A DNA stretch of 64,000 nt. Source: CBDAKK01 sp965196605 (GTDB lineage: Bacteria; Spirochaetota; Spirochaetia; WTKD01; G963693115). This document shows, piece after piece, positions 54,357 to 61,508 of this stretch; position 1 is the stretch's first letter, and every line of letters begins with the position of its first letter. The stretch spans positions 124,001-188,000 of the forward strand of contig CBDAKK010000001.1 in NCBI GenBank assembly GCA_965196605.1. The letters are read 5' to 3'. The translations under genes were made by a program, and so were the position numbers. Under the pieces are notes generated by a model. The model had not been told where the DNA came from, made no database searches, and saw only the letters and a program-made list of their open reading frames with translations.

Positions 54357-54372
54357 AGGAGGAATATTATTT

Positions 54373-54591
54373 ATGGGAATAAAAGTACAATTAGATGACG
54401 AAGATTCAGGAATAGCTTCTCATGGAATGGCGATGTTGCCAAAGGGAGTTAAGGAGATTAAGCAAGCAAATAAAGAACTAGCTACTTTGTTTGAAGGCAG
54501 TAATTTTACAATAAAAAAACTGGAGCATTCGGACAGTAACAAATCAGCTATAAGTATTGAACTTGTTTATTCTTTAGATATAGGAGTATAA
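54373..54591 (+). CDS. Small phage protein of unknown function
   Basis: 72 residues, MGIKVQLDDEDSGIASHGMA then a Lys/Glu-rich helix and a beta-strand end (KSAISIELVYSLDIGV). AGGAGG lies 10 bases before the ATG, one of the best in this region, so it is probably well translated. It follows the candidate structured RNA and heads a two-gene unit. Confidence 0.6.
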   Translation: MGIKVQLDDEDSGIASHGMAMLPKGVKEIKQANKELATLFEGSNFTIKKLEHSDSNKSAISIELVYSLDIGV

Positions 54592-54597
54592 GAAAAT

Positions 54598-54768
54598 ATG
54601 AAAGAAGATATACAACCAATGAATATAAATAAAGAAGTACAGGAAATACATCTCTTTCTAAAAAAGAAGGGATATTCTAATATTTTTGTGAATATTTTGA
54701 CTAGTACACATGGTGGCTCACCGCCTGTGTATGATCTTGAAATAAAGGCTGAAAACGGATGTAGTTAA
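54598..54768 (+). CDS. Small phage protein, partner of the preceding gene
   Basis: 56 residues starting MKEDIQPMNINKEVQEIHLF. It begins 6 bp after the previous stop, with AGGAG overlapping that stop region. It ends in a beta-rich stretch (VYDLEIKAENGCS). No family recognised. Its stop overlaps the end of the convergent wHTH-like gene. Confidence 0.5.
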   Translation: MKEDIQPMNINKEVQEIHLFLKKKGYSNIFVNILTSTHGGSPPVYDLEIKAENGCS

Positions 54769-55073
54769 TCTTTGAAATTTCTGTACCATTCAACGCCAGC
54801 CAAGCTTATTCCTTGAATAAAGATTTTAGTTGACCGACCTAATGAGCCTTCAGCGACATATAGATATCCGTACTTGATAAGTTGCCTACATGCAAAATCA
54901 AAATACTCTTGGTACTCTGTAGGCACAGAGGGTTTAAGTTCTGAATTATTGTAACGATTTTCCTCGTTATTGGGTGCATTCTTGTACATGTAATCAAGAA
55001 TAAAGAACATGGTCTTTTCGACTTTTTCGTAATAAGCTTTTTCATTCATACCTAGGTTTTCGGATAGCAACAT
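54765..55073 (-). CDS. Winged-helix-like small protein (YjcQ-like?)
   Basis: 102 residues (94 if started at the ATG at 55049). The helix KAYYEKVEKTMFFILDYMYK is followed after a spacer by FDFACRQLIKYGYLYVAEG and KIFIQGISLAGVEWYRNF. This order of helix, recognition-like helix and 'ITLxGxEY' ending resembles YjcQ-type winged-helix proteins of phages. It lies directly downstream of the XRE repressor on the same strand. Confidence 0.5.
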   Translation of the reverse strand: MLLSENLGMNEKAYYEKVEKTMFFILDYMYKNAPNNEENRYNNSELKPSVPTEYQEYFDFACRQLIKYGYLYVAEGSLGRSTKIFIQGISLAGVEWYRNFKD

Positions 55074-55085
55074 GTGAGACTTAAG

Positions 55086-55151
55086 CTATTTACTTACAAG
55101 CTTCTGCAGGATGCGGATGTCTTCGCGCAGTTCGGCGAGTTCAGATAGAAA
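55086..55151 (-). pseudogene. In-frame coiled-coil tail lost from the XRE repressor by a nonsense codon
   Basis: Right after the repressor stop (TAA at 55152-55154) the same frame continues for 21 codons, FLSELAELREDIRILQKLVS then K, before TAG at 55086. This prolongs the heptad pattern at the end of the repressor and is GC-richer than it. Either the repressor was shortened by a stop mutation, or a tail of a related gene was left by recombination. Confidence 0.4.
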
Positions 55152-55700
55152 TTATTTTTCGGATTCGGAAAGAATTACTTTTATATATTCAAGCTTATCT
55201 AACAATTCTTTGATTTCTTTTTTGTGAGTTTCGGCAGATGCTTTGTTTTTTGATAGTTCTTGTACTTTTATTGGGATTGCAGTTAAAAGAGATTTTACAA
55301 AATCGCGATATTCCTCTCGTACAGTGGTACCATATAAATCGCTAATAAAATTAATAGCGACTTCAAATTGTTTTTTTGGCATCATTGATAGCCGTAATAA
55401 TGTCAAAGAAACCTCTGTTTTCTGTTCTTCATCTAAGAATGGACACCATTTTGCGATTGCTTCAATCATATCTTGTTCATTGTTTTTTTGTGACCCTACC
55501 AATTCGTCAAGAGAAAGATCCAAGGCTTGAGCAATTTTGACCGCATTGATAAGGTTTGGTACTACTAAATTTTCAGGATTTTTCCATTGCGATAATGTAG
55601 ATGCACGTATTCCTGTAGTCTTTGCTATTTTTGCCATATTGCCCCTAACAGCAAGTAATTTTGTAACAGCTTTTTTGATTTTCTTTTCCAAGTTTTCCAT
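55152..55700 (-). CDS. XRE-family phage repressor
   Basis: A 182-residue regulator. The N-terminal HTH (residues about 5-65) reads LLAVRGNMAKIAKTTGIRAS then TLSQWKNPENLVVPN and ALDLSLDELVG, similar to that of the S24 repressor at 51845. There is no peptidase domain. The C-terminal part is a long helical segment ending in a coiled coil (ETHKKEIKELLDKLEYIKVIL). It is transcribed away from the antirepressor operon. The promoter gives a nearly leaderless message, as for lambda cI from PRM. Confidence 0.85.
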   Translation of the reverse strand: MENLEKKIKKAVTKLLAVRGNMAKIAKTTGIRASTLSQWKNPENLVVPNLINAVKIAQALDLSLDELVGSQKNNEQDMIEAIAKWCPFLDEEQKTEVSLTLLRLSMMPKKQFEVAINFISDLYGTTVREEYRDFVKSLLTAIPIKVQELSKNKASAETHKKEIKELLDKLEYIKVILSESEK

Positions 55701-55708
55701 ATCTACTA

Positions 55709-55737
55709 TATTTATCGTCTTATTTTCATTTTGTCAA
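55709..55737 (-). promoter_or_regulatory. Promoter of the XRE repressor
   Basis: Minus strand TTGACA, 17-base spacer, TAAATA ending 8 bases before the ATG; no ribosome-binding site is visible. The adjoining region to 55946 holds AT-rich palindromes and the opposing early promoter (TTGACA near 55746, TATAAT near 55772, spacing a long 20). Confidence 0.6.
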
Positions 55738-55957
55738 AACAGCTATTGACAAATATCTTTATTGATGAAATTATAATCACATAAGTACATTTATATGTAT
55801 TATATATATGAATAATTTCATATAAAAATACTTTTTAGTATGAATATACATATAAACAACAACGCCCTGTTGTAAGAAATAGGTTTGAACAATGGGGCAA
55901 ATGAAAGCACAGGGGCGTCTGTGTGAGTAGTTTGCCTTTTTTATTTTGGAGTCAGTC

Positions 55958-56731
55958 ATGCAAGAGCTAATCAAGGTACAAGAAGAAGGCGGACAACAAC
56001 GAGTGTCTGCGCGGGAGTTATGGAAGGGATTAGAGAGTAAACAGCAGTTTGCTGATTGGATAAAAGCTAAGGTACTTGATAATCCTTTTTTTACAGAAAA
56101 CGAGGATTATTTTTTGCTCCACAAATTTGTGGAGCAAAAAAATACTGATGAGGTTTTTCATAAATCTATGAAAAACCCCAAGGGCGGAAGACCGCGCAAA
56201 GACTATGCGTTAACCATAGACACAGCAAAAAAAGTAGCAATGGCAGAGCAGACTCCACGAGGGGAAGTAATCAGGAAGTACTTTATCGAATGTGAAAAGA
56301 AGCTAAAAGAAATAGCCCTGCCCTCGTATCAGATAGAAGACAGAATAGAGCGTGCGCAAACGTGGATAACCGAAGAGCGAGAGCGTATAGCGTTGGAGAA
56401 TAAGAACGCAGTACTCACGCGCAAAGTAGACAACTTGAGTACTGCTCTTGATAATCTTATGGACTATGCCTCGATTATCGCGGTAGCGAAGCATAACGGG
56501 GTGCATGAGAAGACGTTCAGCTATCACAAGCTAAAGAAGATGAGTGAGTTGGCGGGGCGAGAGATAAAGAAAACGCCCTGCCCGCGCTATGGTACTAAGA
56601 ACCTGTATCACGTAGACGTGTGGAAGATGTGCTATGACGGCTATGACTATGACCTAAAAGACGTCTATGAAGACGAGGAAGAGCCCACAATGAGTGAGGC
56701 GGATAGAACTAAAGCATTGGAGTTAGTGTGA
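55958..56731 (+). CDS. AntA-type phage antirepressor, copy 1
   Basis: About 257 residues from the ATG at 55958, GGAG 6 bases upstream. The N-terminal AntA/AntB domain (residues 1-110) shows VSARELWKGLESKQQFADWI, ENEDYFLLHKF and KDYALTIDTAKKVAMAEQTP then RGEVIRKYFIECEKKL. A coiled coil (about 125-165) leads to a C-terminal DNA-binding-like domain (VAKHNGVHEKTFSYHKLKKM, PRYGTKNLYHVDVWKMCYDG). Such proteins counteract phage repressors. Its first 60 bases are identical to those of the paralogue at 58169. A TTG start 4 codons earlier is possible. Confidence 0.85.
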   Translation: MQELIKVQEEGGQQRVSARELWKGLESKQQFADWIKAKVLDNPFFTENEDYFLLHKFVEQKNTDEVFHKSMKNPKGGRPRKDYALTIDTAKKVAMAEQTPRGEVIRKYFIECEKKLKEIALPSYQIEDRIERAQTWITEERERIALENKNAVLTRKVDNLSTALDNLMDYASIIAVAKHNGVHEKTFSYHKLKKMSELAGREIKKTPCPRYGTKNLYHVDVWKMCYDGYDYDLKDVYEDEEEPTMSEADRTKALELV

Positions 56732-57477
56732 TGACGAATACGAGTAAAAGCGACAAGCGCACACATGCGCATCAACGATATTACACGGCAGATAAGAAGC
56801 TTGTACCCGGTGTTACAACCATATTAGGTGTAATAGCAAAGCCTATGCTCATAGCATGGGCTAACCGCATGGGGCTTGCAGGTATCGACACGACTAAGTT
56901 TGTGCGGGTTGCCGCGGATGTGGGAACTATCTGTCATGAGATGATAGAGTGCGAACTTACAGGCAAAGAGTTTGATGAAACGCAATACTCGGCAATGGAT
57001 ATAGAGAAAGCGCAAGCGGGGATGATACGTTTTTATGACATTATTCGGATGAACGAACTGAAAAATGTAAGTAGCGAACTTCGACTTGTTAGTGAAAAGT
57101 ATCACTATGGCGGTACATGTGATATTTATGGGCTGTGCAATGGCAAAAGAACGCTCATAGACATTAAGACGAGTAACGGCATATATGTCGAACACAAGAT
57201 ACAAGTATCAGCATATCGTCAGCTTCTTGAGGAACACGGCTATCCAGTAGAGCAAACTATCATAGCGCGTGTAGGCAAGGAAGATGTGGGCAGTATGGAA
57301 CTGCACTATGTATCTGATGAACAGCAGTCATTATGTTTTAGTGAGATCTTCTTGCCAGCACAGAAGATATATAAAGCAATGCGCGTACTTAGTGGACAAG
57401 AACGAGAGGAAGCGAAGCGCAGGAAGGCGTTAGAAAAAGCAGAAGCTAAGGTAAATCAAGCGGAGGTAGATAGATGA
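56731..57477 (+). CDS. PD-(D/E)XK-family phage nuclease
   Basis: A 248-residue nuclease of the RecB/Cas4-like exonuclease group used in phage recombination. The active-site pattern is GTICHEMIE (about 66-74), then GGTCDIYG (Asp about 131), TLIDIKTS (Asp about 144, Lys about 146) and the QVSAYRQL helix. I prefer ATG 56731 to GTG 56728, as GGAG lies 8 bases before it. It precedes the Sak4-like ATPase and SSB, which together look like a recombination module. A long basic C-terminal helix (EREEAKRRKALEKAEAKV) may bind DNA. Confidence 0.8.
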   Translation: MTNTSKSDKRTHAHQRYYTADKKLVPGVTTILGVIAKPMLIAWANRMGLAGIDTTKFVRVAADVGTICHEMIECELTGKEFDETQYSAMDIEKAQAGMIRFYDIIRMNELKNVSSELRLVSEKYHYGGTCDIYGLCNGKRTLIDIKTSNGIYVEHKIQVSAYRQLLEEHGYPVEQTIIARVGKEDVGSMELHYVSDEQQSLCFSEIFLPAQKIYKAMRVLSGQEREEAKRRKALEKAEAKVNQAEVDR

Positions 57478-57614
57478 AAAATAATGATTTAACTGAAATG
57501 GAAAAATCAGTAGGCAATTTTATTGCGAATATAATCAGTGTTGTTATTTTTACAAGCATAAAAACAGCGATTATTGTTAGTGTTGCATTAACGCTTTATA
57601 AGTGCATGTTATGA
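57474..57614 (+). CDS. 46-residue membrane peptide
   Basis: MKNNDLTEMEKSVGNFIANI is followed by a hydrophobic helix (ISVVIFTSI) and a second one (TAIIVSVALTLYKCML). The ATG overlaps the stop of the nuclease gene (ATGA), implying translational coupling. Size and hairpin-like topology are compatible with a holin or a small membrane toxin, but this is a guess. Confidence 0.5.
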   Translation: MKNNDLTEMEKSVGNFIANIISVVIFTSIKTAIIVSVALTLYKCML

Positions 57615-57624
57615 GATTATTTGC

Positions 57625-57870
57625 TTACTTCTTCGCACCTTGCATGATGATGAACTCAAGGCGTTCTATCTCTTTGCGGAGAGCTTGCAGTTCAGCGGTG
57701 TTGGCGGCGAGGTCTGACTTTGTAAAATCGTGTGGCTTATTTTCATATAGCGTATCAATGGCATATAGGACTGTATCGCTAATTTTACGTAGCTTATATT
57801 GGGTACGCAATTCTTCAAGTTTTTTGAAGACATCAGGCGGAACACGAAAGGACAACACATTATTAGCCAT
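57625..57870 (-). CDS. Minus-strand RHH protein with coiled-coil tail, copy 2
   Basis: 81 residues from the ATG at 57870. RHH part: MANNVLSFRVPPDVFKKLEE then LRTQYKLRKISDTVLYAIDTL. Coiled-coil tail: ELQALRKEIERLEFIIMQGA then KK. The last 50 coding bases are nearly identical to those of copy 3. Upstream, CCGATA is 8 bases from the ATG. An inverted repeat AACCTTTC-TTTGA-GAAAGGTT just behind it could be an operator or a small terminator. It is divergent from the RHH gene at 57969. Confidence 0.75.
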   Translation of the reverse strand: MANNVLSFRVPPDVFKKLEELRTQYKLRKISDTVLYAIDTLYENKPHDFTKSDLAANTAELQALRKEIERLEFIIMQGAKK

Positions 57871-57916
57871 AACTTTATTATCGGAAAAAACCTTTCTCAA
57901 AGAAAGGTTAAATTAC

Positions 57917-57944
57917 TTGACAAATGTATATTTTTGATTACAAT
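57917..57944 (+). promoter_or_regulatory. Plus-strand promoter of RHH pair 2
   Basis: TTGACA, 16-base spacer, TACAAT in the context GATTACAATG, which recurs in the other divergent regions (60395-60405 and 61283-61290). Confidence 0.6.
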
Positions 57945-57968
57945 GAAAACATATTGCGGAGGATGGAA

Positions 57969-58181
57969 ATGAAGAACAAAACAGTAGTAATGGCATCAAG
58001 AGTTCCAAGAGACTGGGCGCAAGCAATAGATGAAATGAATGACGATAGAGCGGTACAGGGTTGGCGCGCACGCTTCACACGCAAAGCAATTGAAGAGAAG
58101 CTTGCACGAGAAACACAGCCGAAGAGCGTACAAGAAGAAAAACTAGAGGGATATATAAGGAGGCAGTCATGCAAGAGCTAA
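57969..58181 (+). CDS. Plus-strand RHH protein, pair 2
   Basis: 70 residues from the ATG at 57969, with GGAGG 6 bases upstream. MKNKTVVMASRVPRDWAQAI then DEMNDDRAVQGWRARFTRKA and IEEKLARETQPKSVQ gives a ribbon followed by two helices. The ending TQPKSVQE is shared, also at DNA level, with the RHH protein at 60434. The 3' end overlaps the antirepressor start by 13 bp. Confidence 0.7.
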   Translation: MKNKTVVMASRVPRDWAQAIDEMNDDRAVQGWRARFTRKAIEEKLARETQPKSVQEEKLEGYIRRQSCKS

Positions 58182-58834
58182 TCAAGGTACAAGAAGAAGG
58201 CGGACAACAACGAGTGTCTGCGCGGGAGTTATATGAATTCTTAAGTCCAGCAACACATTTCAAGGATTGGATTGAGAGGATGTTTGAATATGACATGGGC
58301 GATGAGCAAGAAAGGCGCTCATTTTTGAGCACCTTGCCGAGTGGGCAAAAAGGTAAAGACTACCTTTTGACGCTAGAGACTGCGAAAGAAATAGCAATGT
58401 TGCAACGCAGTGAGAAAGGTAAGGTCGCACGCAAGTACTTCATAGCGTGTGAAAAGAAGCTGAAAGCAATAGCGAGTACACCATCGTATTTACTAGATAA
58501 CCCCGCAGAGCGAGCGAGACGCTGGGCAGTAGAGTACGAAGAAAAGATAGCGTTAGAGAACAAGCGCGCGGTGTTAGCGACTAAGAATGAGAAGCTTGAG
58601 ACACAGCTTGATGAGTTGTTGCAGTGGGTTTCAATAATCAAGGTAGCGCGACATAACAAGGTTGATGAGAAGTGCTTTAACTGGCGTACATTGAAAAAGA
58701 AGAGTATTGAACTCGGCGTAGCTATCAAGAAGGCAGAAAGTCCGCGCTACAAGTTCCAAAACCTATACCACCTAGACGTATGGAAGCACTGCTATAAGGG
58801 CTACGACTACGACATGAGAGAGGTGAAGCAATGA
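58169..58834 (+). CDS. AntA-type phage antirepressor, copy 2
   Basis: A 221-residue paralogue of the protein at 55958. The N-terminal AntA domain reads VSARELYEFLSPATHFKDWI and KDYLLTLETAKEIAMLQRSE, then GKVARKYFIACEKKL. The C-terminal domain (VARHNKVDEKCFNWRTLKKK, PRYKFQNLYHLDVWKHCYKG) matches that of copy 1. DNA identity between the two is perfect over the first 60 bases or so and then drops, a sign of recombination at the 5' end. AAGGAGG lies 5 bases before the ATG. Confidence 0.85.
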   Translation: MQELIKVQEEGGQQRVSARELYEFLSPATHFKDWIERMFEYDMGDEQERRSFLSTLPSGQKGKDYLLTLETAKEIAMLQRSEKGKVARKYFIACEKKLKAIASTPSYLLDNPAERARRWAVEYEEKIALENKRAVLATKNEKLETQLDELLQWVSIIKVARHNKVDEKCFNWRTLKKKSIELGVAIKKAESPRYKFQNLYHLDVWKHCYKGYDYDMREVKQ

Positions 58835-59598
58835 AGATAGTAAAGACAGGTGTAGCGGCACAGACACCACTGACAGCAATAGTATACGGGTATGCGGGTG
58901 TCGGAAAAACTACGCTAGCATCACAATTCCCCAAGCCACTGTTTTTTGACTTTGAAAGTGGCACGCGCCACATATCCCGTGAGGTAGATGTTGTACATTT
59001 TTCGAAATGGATGAGTCCATCAGAAGCTAAAGAATTACCGAAGCTTATCACGCCTTACGAGACGATTGTCGTAGACAGCTTGAGTGAAGCAATGACGAAG
59101 CTTATAGCGAGTGATGAAATAACAGGCTCGTTGTATCGGCAGAGTAACGGTAATGGTGATTTGACTATGGCAGGTTGGGGATTTGTAAAAAAGACGATGC
59201 GTGCGTTTATATCATTCCTACGCGATAGCCAAAAGAATGTACTGCTTCTTACACACGTTGAAGAGATGTCAACGACAAACGATGATGGCGGACAGGTTAT
59301 CTTAAAGCGTCCGATGATAGCGACAAAGATATCGGAAGAAATACCGAACATGGTTGATGTCGTGGGGTACTTATGCGTACATAAGAATGAACGAATTATG
59401 TATGTTGGTGGTTCTAGTGAGAAAGTAATCAGCAAGGACAGGACAGGAAAATTACCAGCGACTATTACGAACCCAACATGGAATGACTTTAAGGATGTCG
59501 CGTGCTGTGCTGATGGGCATGTGCAAGGGAATGGTGAAGATAGTGCGGAAATAGAAAAGGCTTTGAAGGAGGAGCAGGAACTGCTTGCAAGTATATGA
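58831..59598 (+). CDS. Sak4-like phage RecA-fold ATPase (AAA_24)
   Basis: A 255-residue single-domain RecA-fold ATPase. Walker A GYAGVGKTTLAS (about residues 20-31), FFDFESGTRHI (Asp-Glu after the first strands), ETIVVDSLSEAM as Walker B, and KNVLLLTHVEEM as a sensor. This is the pattern of the phage nucleotide-binding/Sak4 family, which promotes single-strand annealing together with phage SSB. An SSB is encoded at 62568. Its start overlaps the antirepressor stop by 4 bp. Confidence 0.82.
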   Translation: MKIVKTGVAAQTPLTAIVYGYAGVGKTTLASQFPKPLFFDFESGTRHISREVDVVHFSKWMSPSEAKELPKLITPYETIVVDSLSEAMTKLIASDEITGSLYRQSNGNGDLTMAGWGFVKKTMRAFISFLRDSQKNVLLLTHVEEMSTTNDDGGQVILKRPMIATKISEEIPNMVDVVGYLCVHKNERIMYVGGSSEKVISKDRTGKLPATITNPTWNDFKDVACCADGHVQGNGEDSAEIEKALKEEQELLASI

Positions 59599-60080
59599 TT
59601 TTGGTTTATGAAAAGAATGTGAGATTAGGCGTGTTGAGTAAGCCCTACTTTGATAGTGCGCGTAATGCGCTGTGTATTCCAGTACAGACGCCGAGCATGG
59701 GTGTTTTAGAAGCACTGCGTGTGTGGTGTAATGCTGTTGTTTCTAAGATGCTGGATATCAAGCCCGTGCGCACTCGGAGGACGTTAGACCAAAATGCATA
59801 TTTTCATGTGGTGCTACAAAAGTGGTCAGACCATAATGGTGATGATATGCAGAGCCAAAAAGATTACTGGAAGTTTGAAGCTGTGAAGGCAGGAGTATTA
59901 CAGCCACAGCGTCAGTATGAAGGCGAGGAAGGTAAGTATATTGTCTTGCCTGAAACAAAACGGATGAATAAAGAGACGATGAGTAGATTTATAGATTGGC
60001 TTCTCATGAGATTGGCCAAGGAAGGATGGGAAGCTCCAACATGGGAGCAAGCTGAACATGTGTATGAGGTAGAACGATGA
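59595..60080 (+). CDS. NinB-like recombination protein
   Basis: A 161-residue protein whose segment RTRRTLDQNAYFHVVLQKWS is the hallmark of NinB/Orf-type phage recombination mediators, which help load recombinases onto SSB-coated DNA. The C-terminal half (RMNKETMSRFIDWLLMRLAK) is helical as in the family. The start overlaps the Sak4-like stop by 4 bp. Confidence 0.75.
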   Translation: MILVYEKNVRLGVLSKPYFDSARNALCIPVQTPSMGVLEALRVWCNAVVSKMLDIKPVRTRRTLDQNAYFHVVLQKWSDHNGDDMQSQKDYWKFEAVKAGVLQPQRQYEGEEGKYIVLPETKRMNKETMSRFIDWLLMRLAKEGWEAPTWEQAEHVYEVER

Positions 60081-60087
60081 GCGTGCC

Positions 60088-60333
60088 CTACTTCTTCGCC
60101 CCCTGCATGATGATGAACTCAAGGCGTTCTATCTCTTTGCGCATGTGTTCAAGTTTATCTTCTATTCCCTGTAGGTCTCTTTTTTCAAGAGCCGTAGGAG
60201 TGCTTTCTGATAGTATTTCTAATGCTTTTCTGACAGCTTGCGATTTCTTAGGAAGATTGTACTTTGCTTGTATCGCTTCAATTTTCTCATTCAAATATTT
60301 ATCAATGCGCAATCCTAAATGGTATGTATCCAT
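60088..60333 (-). CDS. Minus-strand RHH protein with coiled-coil tail, copy 3
   Basis: 81 residues, MDTYHLGLRIDKYLNEKIEA then IQAKYNLPKKSQAVRKALEIL, followed by the coiled coil HMRKEIERLEFIIMQGAKK. It has the SQAVRKAL core shared with copies 4 and 5 (SKAIRKAV in copy 1). CCGATG stands 8 bases before the ATG. It converges on the NinB-like gene (7 bp apart) and diverges from the RHH gene at 60434. Confidence 0.75.
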   Translation of the reverse strand: MDTYHLGLRIDKYLNEKIEAIQAKYNLPKKSQAVRKALEILSESTPTALEKRDLQGIEDKLEHMRKEIERLEFIIMQGAKK

Positions 60334-60396
60334 ATTTCTATCATCGGCATGTAAACTAAATTTTTACAATATTATCTTCAATAGTCTTGAATATGA

Positions 60397-60409
60397 TTTA
60401 CAATGTAAA
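60397..60409. promoter_or_regulatory. Palindrome in the divergent region of RHH pair 3
   Basis: TTTAC-AAT-GTAAA overlaps a TACAAT -10 candidate for the plus-strand gene. The same core with other flanks (GTTAC-AAT-GTAAC) is found in pair 4, so it is a candidate binding site for the RHH products. Confidence 0.5.
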
Positions 60410-60433
60410 ATATAATATAGATAGAAGTAAAAC

Positions 60434-60619
60434 ATGAGTGTAGGAAATAAAAAGCATGTCCATCACGTAGGAATACGAATGCCAATAGAAGAAGTAAAAG
60501 AATTGGACAAACACATAGAAAACAAAGACGGCGGGCGTAGCTTGTGGGTGCGTAACGCTATACGAGAGCAGATACGCAGAGAAACACAGCCGAAGAGCGT
60601 ACAAGAGCAAGGGAGTTAG
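60434..60619 (+). CDS. Plus-strand RHH protein, pair 3
   Basis: 61 residues, MSVGNKKHVHHVGIRMPIEE then VKELDKHIENKDGGRSLWVRNAIREQIRRE. The ribbon VHHVGIRMP and the second helix WVRNAIREQI fit the RHH fold; the motif KDGGRxLWVRxAIRE is shared with the protein at 61326. The ending TQPKSVQE is shared with that at 57969. The HNH-like gene follows, with the same GGAGTTAGTGTGATGACGAA junction as before 56731. Confidence 0.72.
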   Translation: MSVGNKKHVHHVGIRMPIEEVKELDKHIENKDGGRSLWVRNAIREQIRRETQPKSVQEQGS

Positions 60620-60623
60620 TGTG

Positions 60624-60974
60624 ATGACGAACAAAGCAGTCGTAGAGCGCATGGCTGTATGTGCACGAGCAAAGCAACAATGTGAGGTGTGCGGCAAACA
60701 GACGCTGTTACAAGATGGACAACTCGCGCACCTTGTGCCACAACGCAAGCGGATAATAAAGCAGTACGGCAAAGCAGTGATACACGATGAGAATAATCTA
60801 GCATGGGTGTGTTCCTTGGCCTGTAACAACATGGTGAGTGAGGTAGAGAATGGGTACGATGCGATTGCGTTGCTGTTGTCTATTGAACGTGGGAATGAGC
60901 ACAAAGCGCACAAGTTGCGTGAGTACATCGTAGCAAAAAAGCGTGCCAGCGCGGAAGCTCGGAGGTGCGTATGA
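60624..60974 (+). CDS. HNH-like zinc-binding nuclease
   Basis: 116 residues from ATG 60624 (GTG 60621 is possible). A CxxC pair (CEVCGKQ), AHLVPQRKR, a His-x3-Asn segment (VIHDENNLAWVC) and a second Cys pair (CSLACNNM) give the arrangement of an HNH/zinc-finger nuclease like those seen among phage recombination genes. The tail is basic (AKKRASAEARRC). Function is inferred from the motif spacing. Confidence 0.6.
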   Translation: MTNKAVVERMAVCARAKQQCEVCGKQTLLQDGQLAHLVPQRKRIIKQYGKAVIHDENNLAWVCSLACNNMVSEVENGYDAIALLLSIERGNEHKAHKLREYIVAKKRASAEARRCV

Positions 60975-60978
60975 TAGC

Positions 60979-61215
60979 TTACTTCTTCCCCTGCATAATC
61001 ATGAATTCTAGCTTCTCTATCTCTTTGCGTAGGGCTTGTATTTCTTCGGTGAGTTTGTCTATTGATTTATTTTCTAGTGCTTGTGATGTTGTTTCTGTAG
61101 CAATAGCTAGTGCTTTTCGTACTGCTTGGGAAGTCTTTTCTAAATCATATTTATTCTTAATAGCTTCAATGGCATTACTTGACTTTTCATCAAAACGCAA
61201 TGTTAATCCTTTCAT
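60979..61215 (-). CDS. Minus-strand RHH protein with coiled-coil tail, copy 4
   Basis: 78 residues from the ATG at 61215, MKGLTLRFDEKSSNAIEAIK then NKYDLEKTSQAVRKALAIATE, with the tail LRKEIEKLEFMIMQGKK. The reading frame extends upstream to 61266 but that part is only promoter sequence. CCGATA is 8 bases before the ATG. Its stop lies 4 bp after that of the HNH-like gene. It is divergent from the RHH gene at 61326. Confidence 0.75.
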   Translation of the reverse strand: MKGLTLRFDEKSSNAIEAIKNKYDLEKTSQAVRKALAIATETTSQALENKSIDKLTEEIQALRKEIEKLEFMIMQGKK

Positions 61216-61270
61216 ACAAATAGTATCGGACAAAAGTGTAAAAAAAATTATAGCAATAACTTGCATTAGT

Positions 61271-61305
61271 GGTTCAATTAAGTTACAATGTAACCTAATT
61301 GAACC
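61271..61305. promoter_or_regulatory. 35-bp inverted repeat in the divergent region of RHH pair 4
   Basis: Arms GGTTCAATTAAGTTAC and GTAACCTAATTGAACC (16 bp, one mismatch) surround AAT. It covers a TACAAT -10 candidate of the plus-strand gene and lies 55 bp behind the minus-strand start. This is the best operator candidate of the whole prophage segment. Confidence 0.7.
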
Positions 61306-61325
61306 TTATCATAAGGAAGTAAGAT

Positions 61326-61508
61326 ATGGTGCGTAAAGAAGAAGAATTAATAATGACAACTATTAGAGTGCCTAAAAGCATACTCAATCAAACAGACGCT
61401 TTAGTAAAAACCCGAGACGGAGGACGAGCGTTGTTTATCCGAGAAGCGATACGAGAGAAATTGGCGAGAGAGCAGAAGAGGAGGAGCGATGATGACGATA
61501 GCGTGTGA
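61326..61508 (+). CDS. Plus-strand RHH protein, pair 4
   Basis: 60 residues, MVRKEEELIMTTIRVPKSIL then NQTDALVKTRDGGRALFIREAIREKLAREQ. MTTIRVPKSIL is a standard RHH strand, and RDGGRALFIREAIREKL a standard pair of helices. AAGGAAG precedes the ATG. The 3' end overlaps the rusA start by 20 bp. Confidence 0.75.
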   Translation: MVRKEEELIMTTIRVPKSILNQTDALVKTRDGGRALFIREAIREKLAREQKRRSDDDDSV

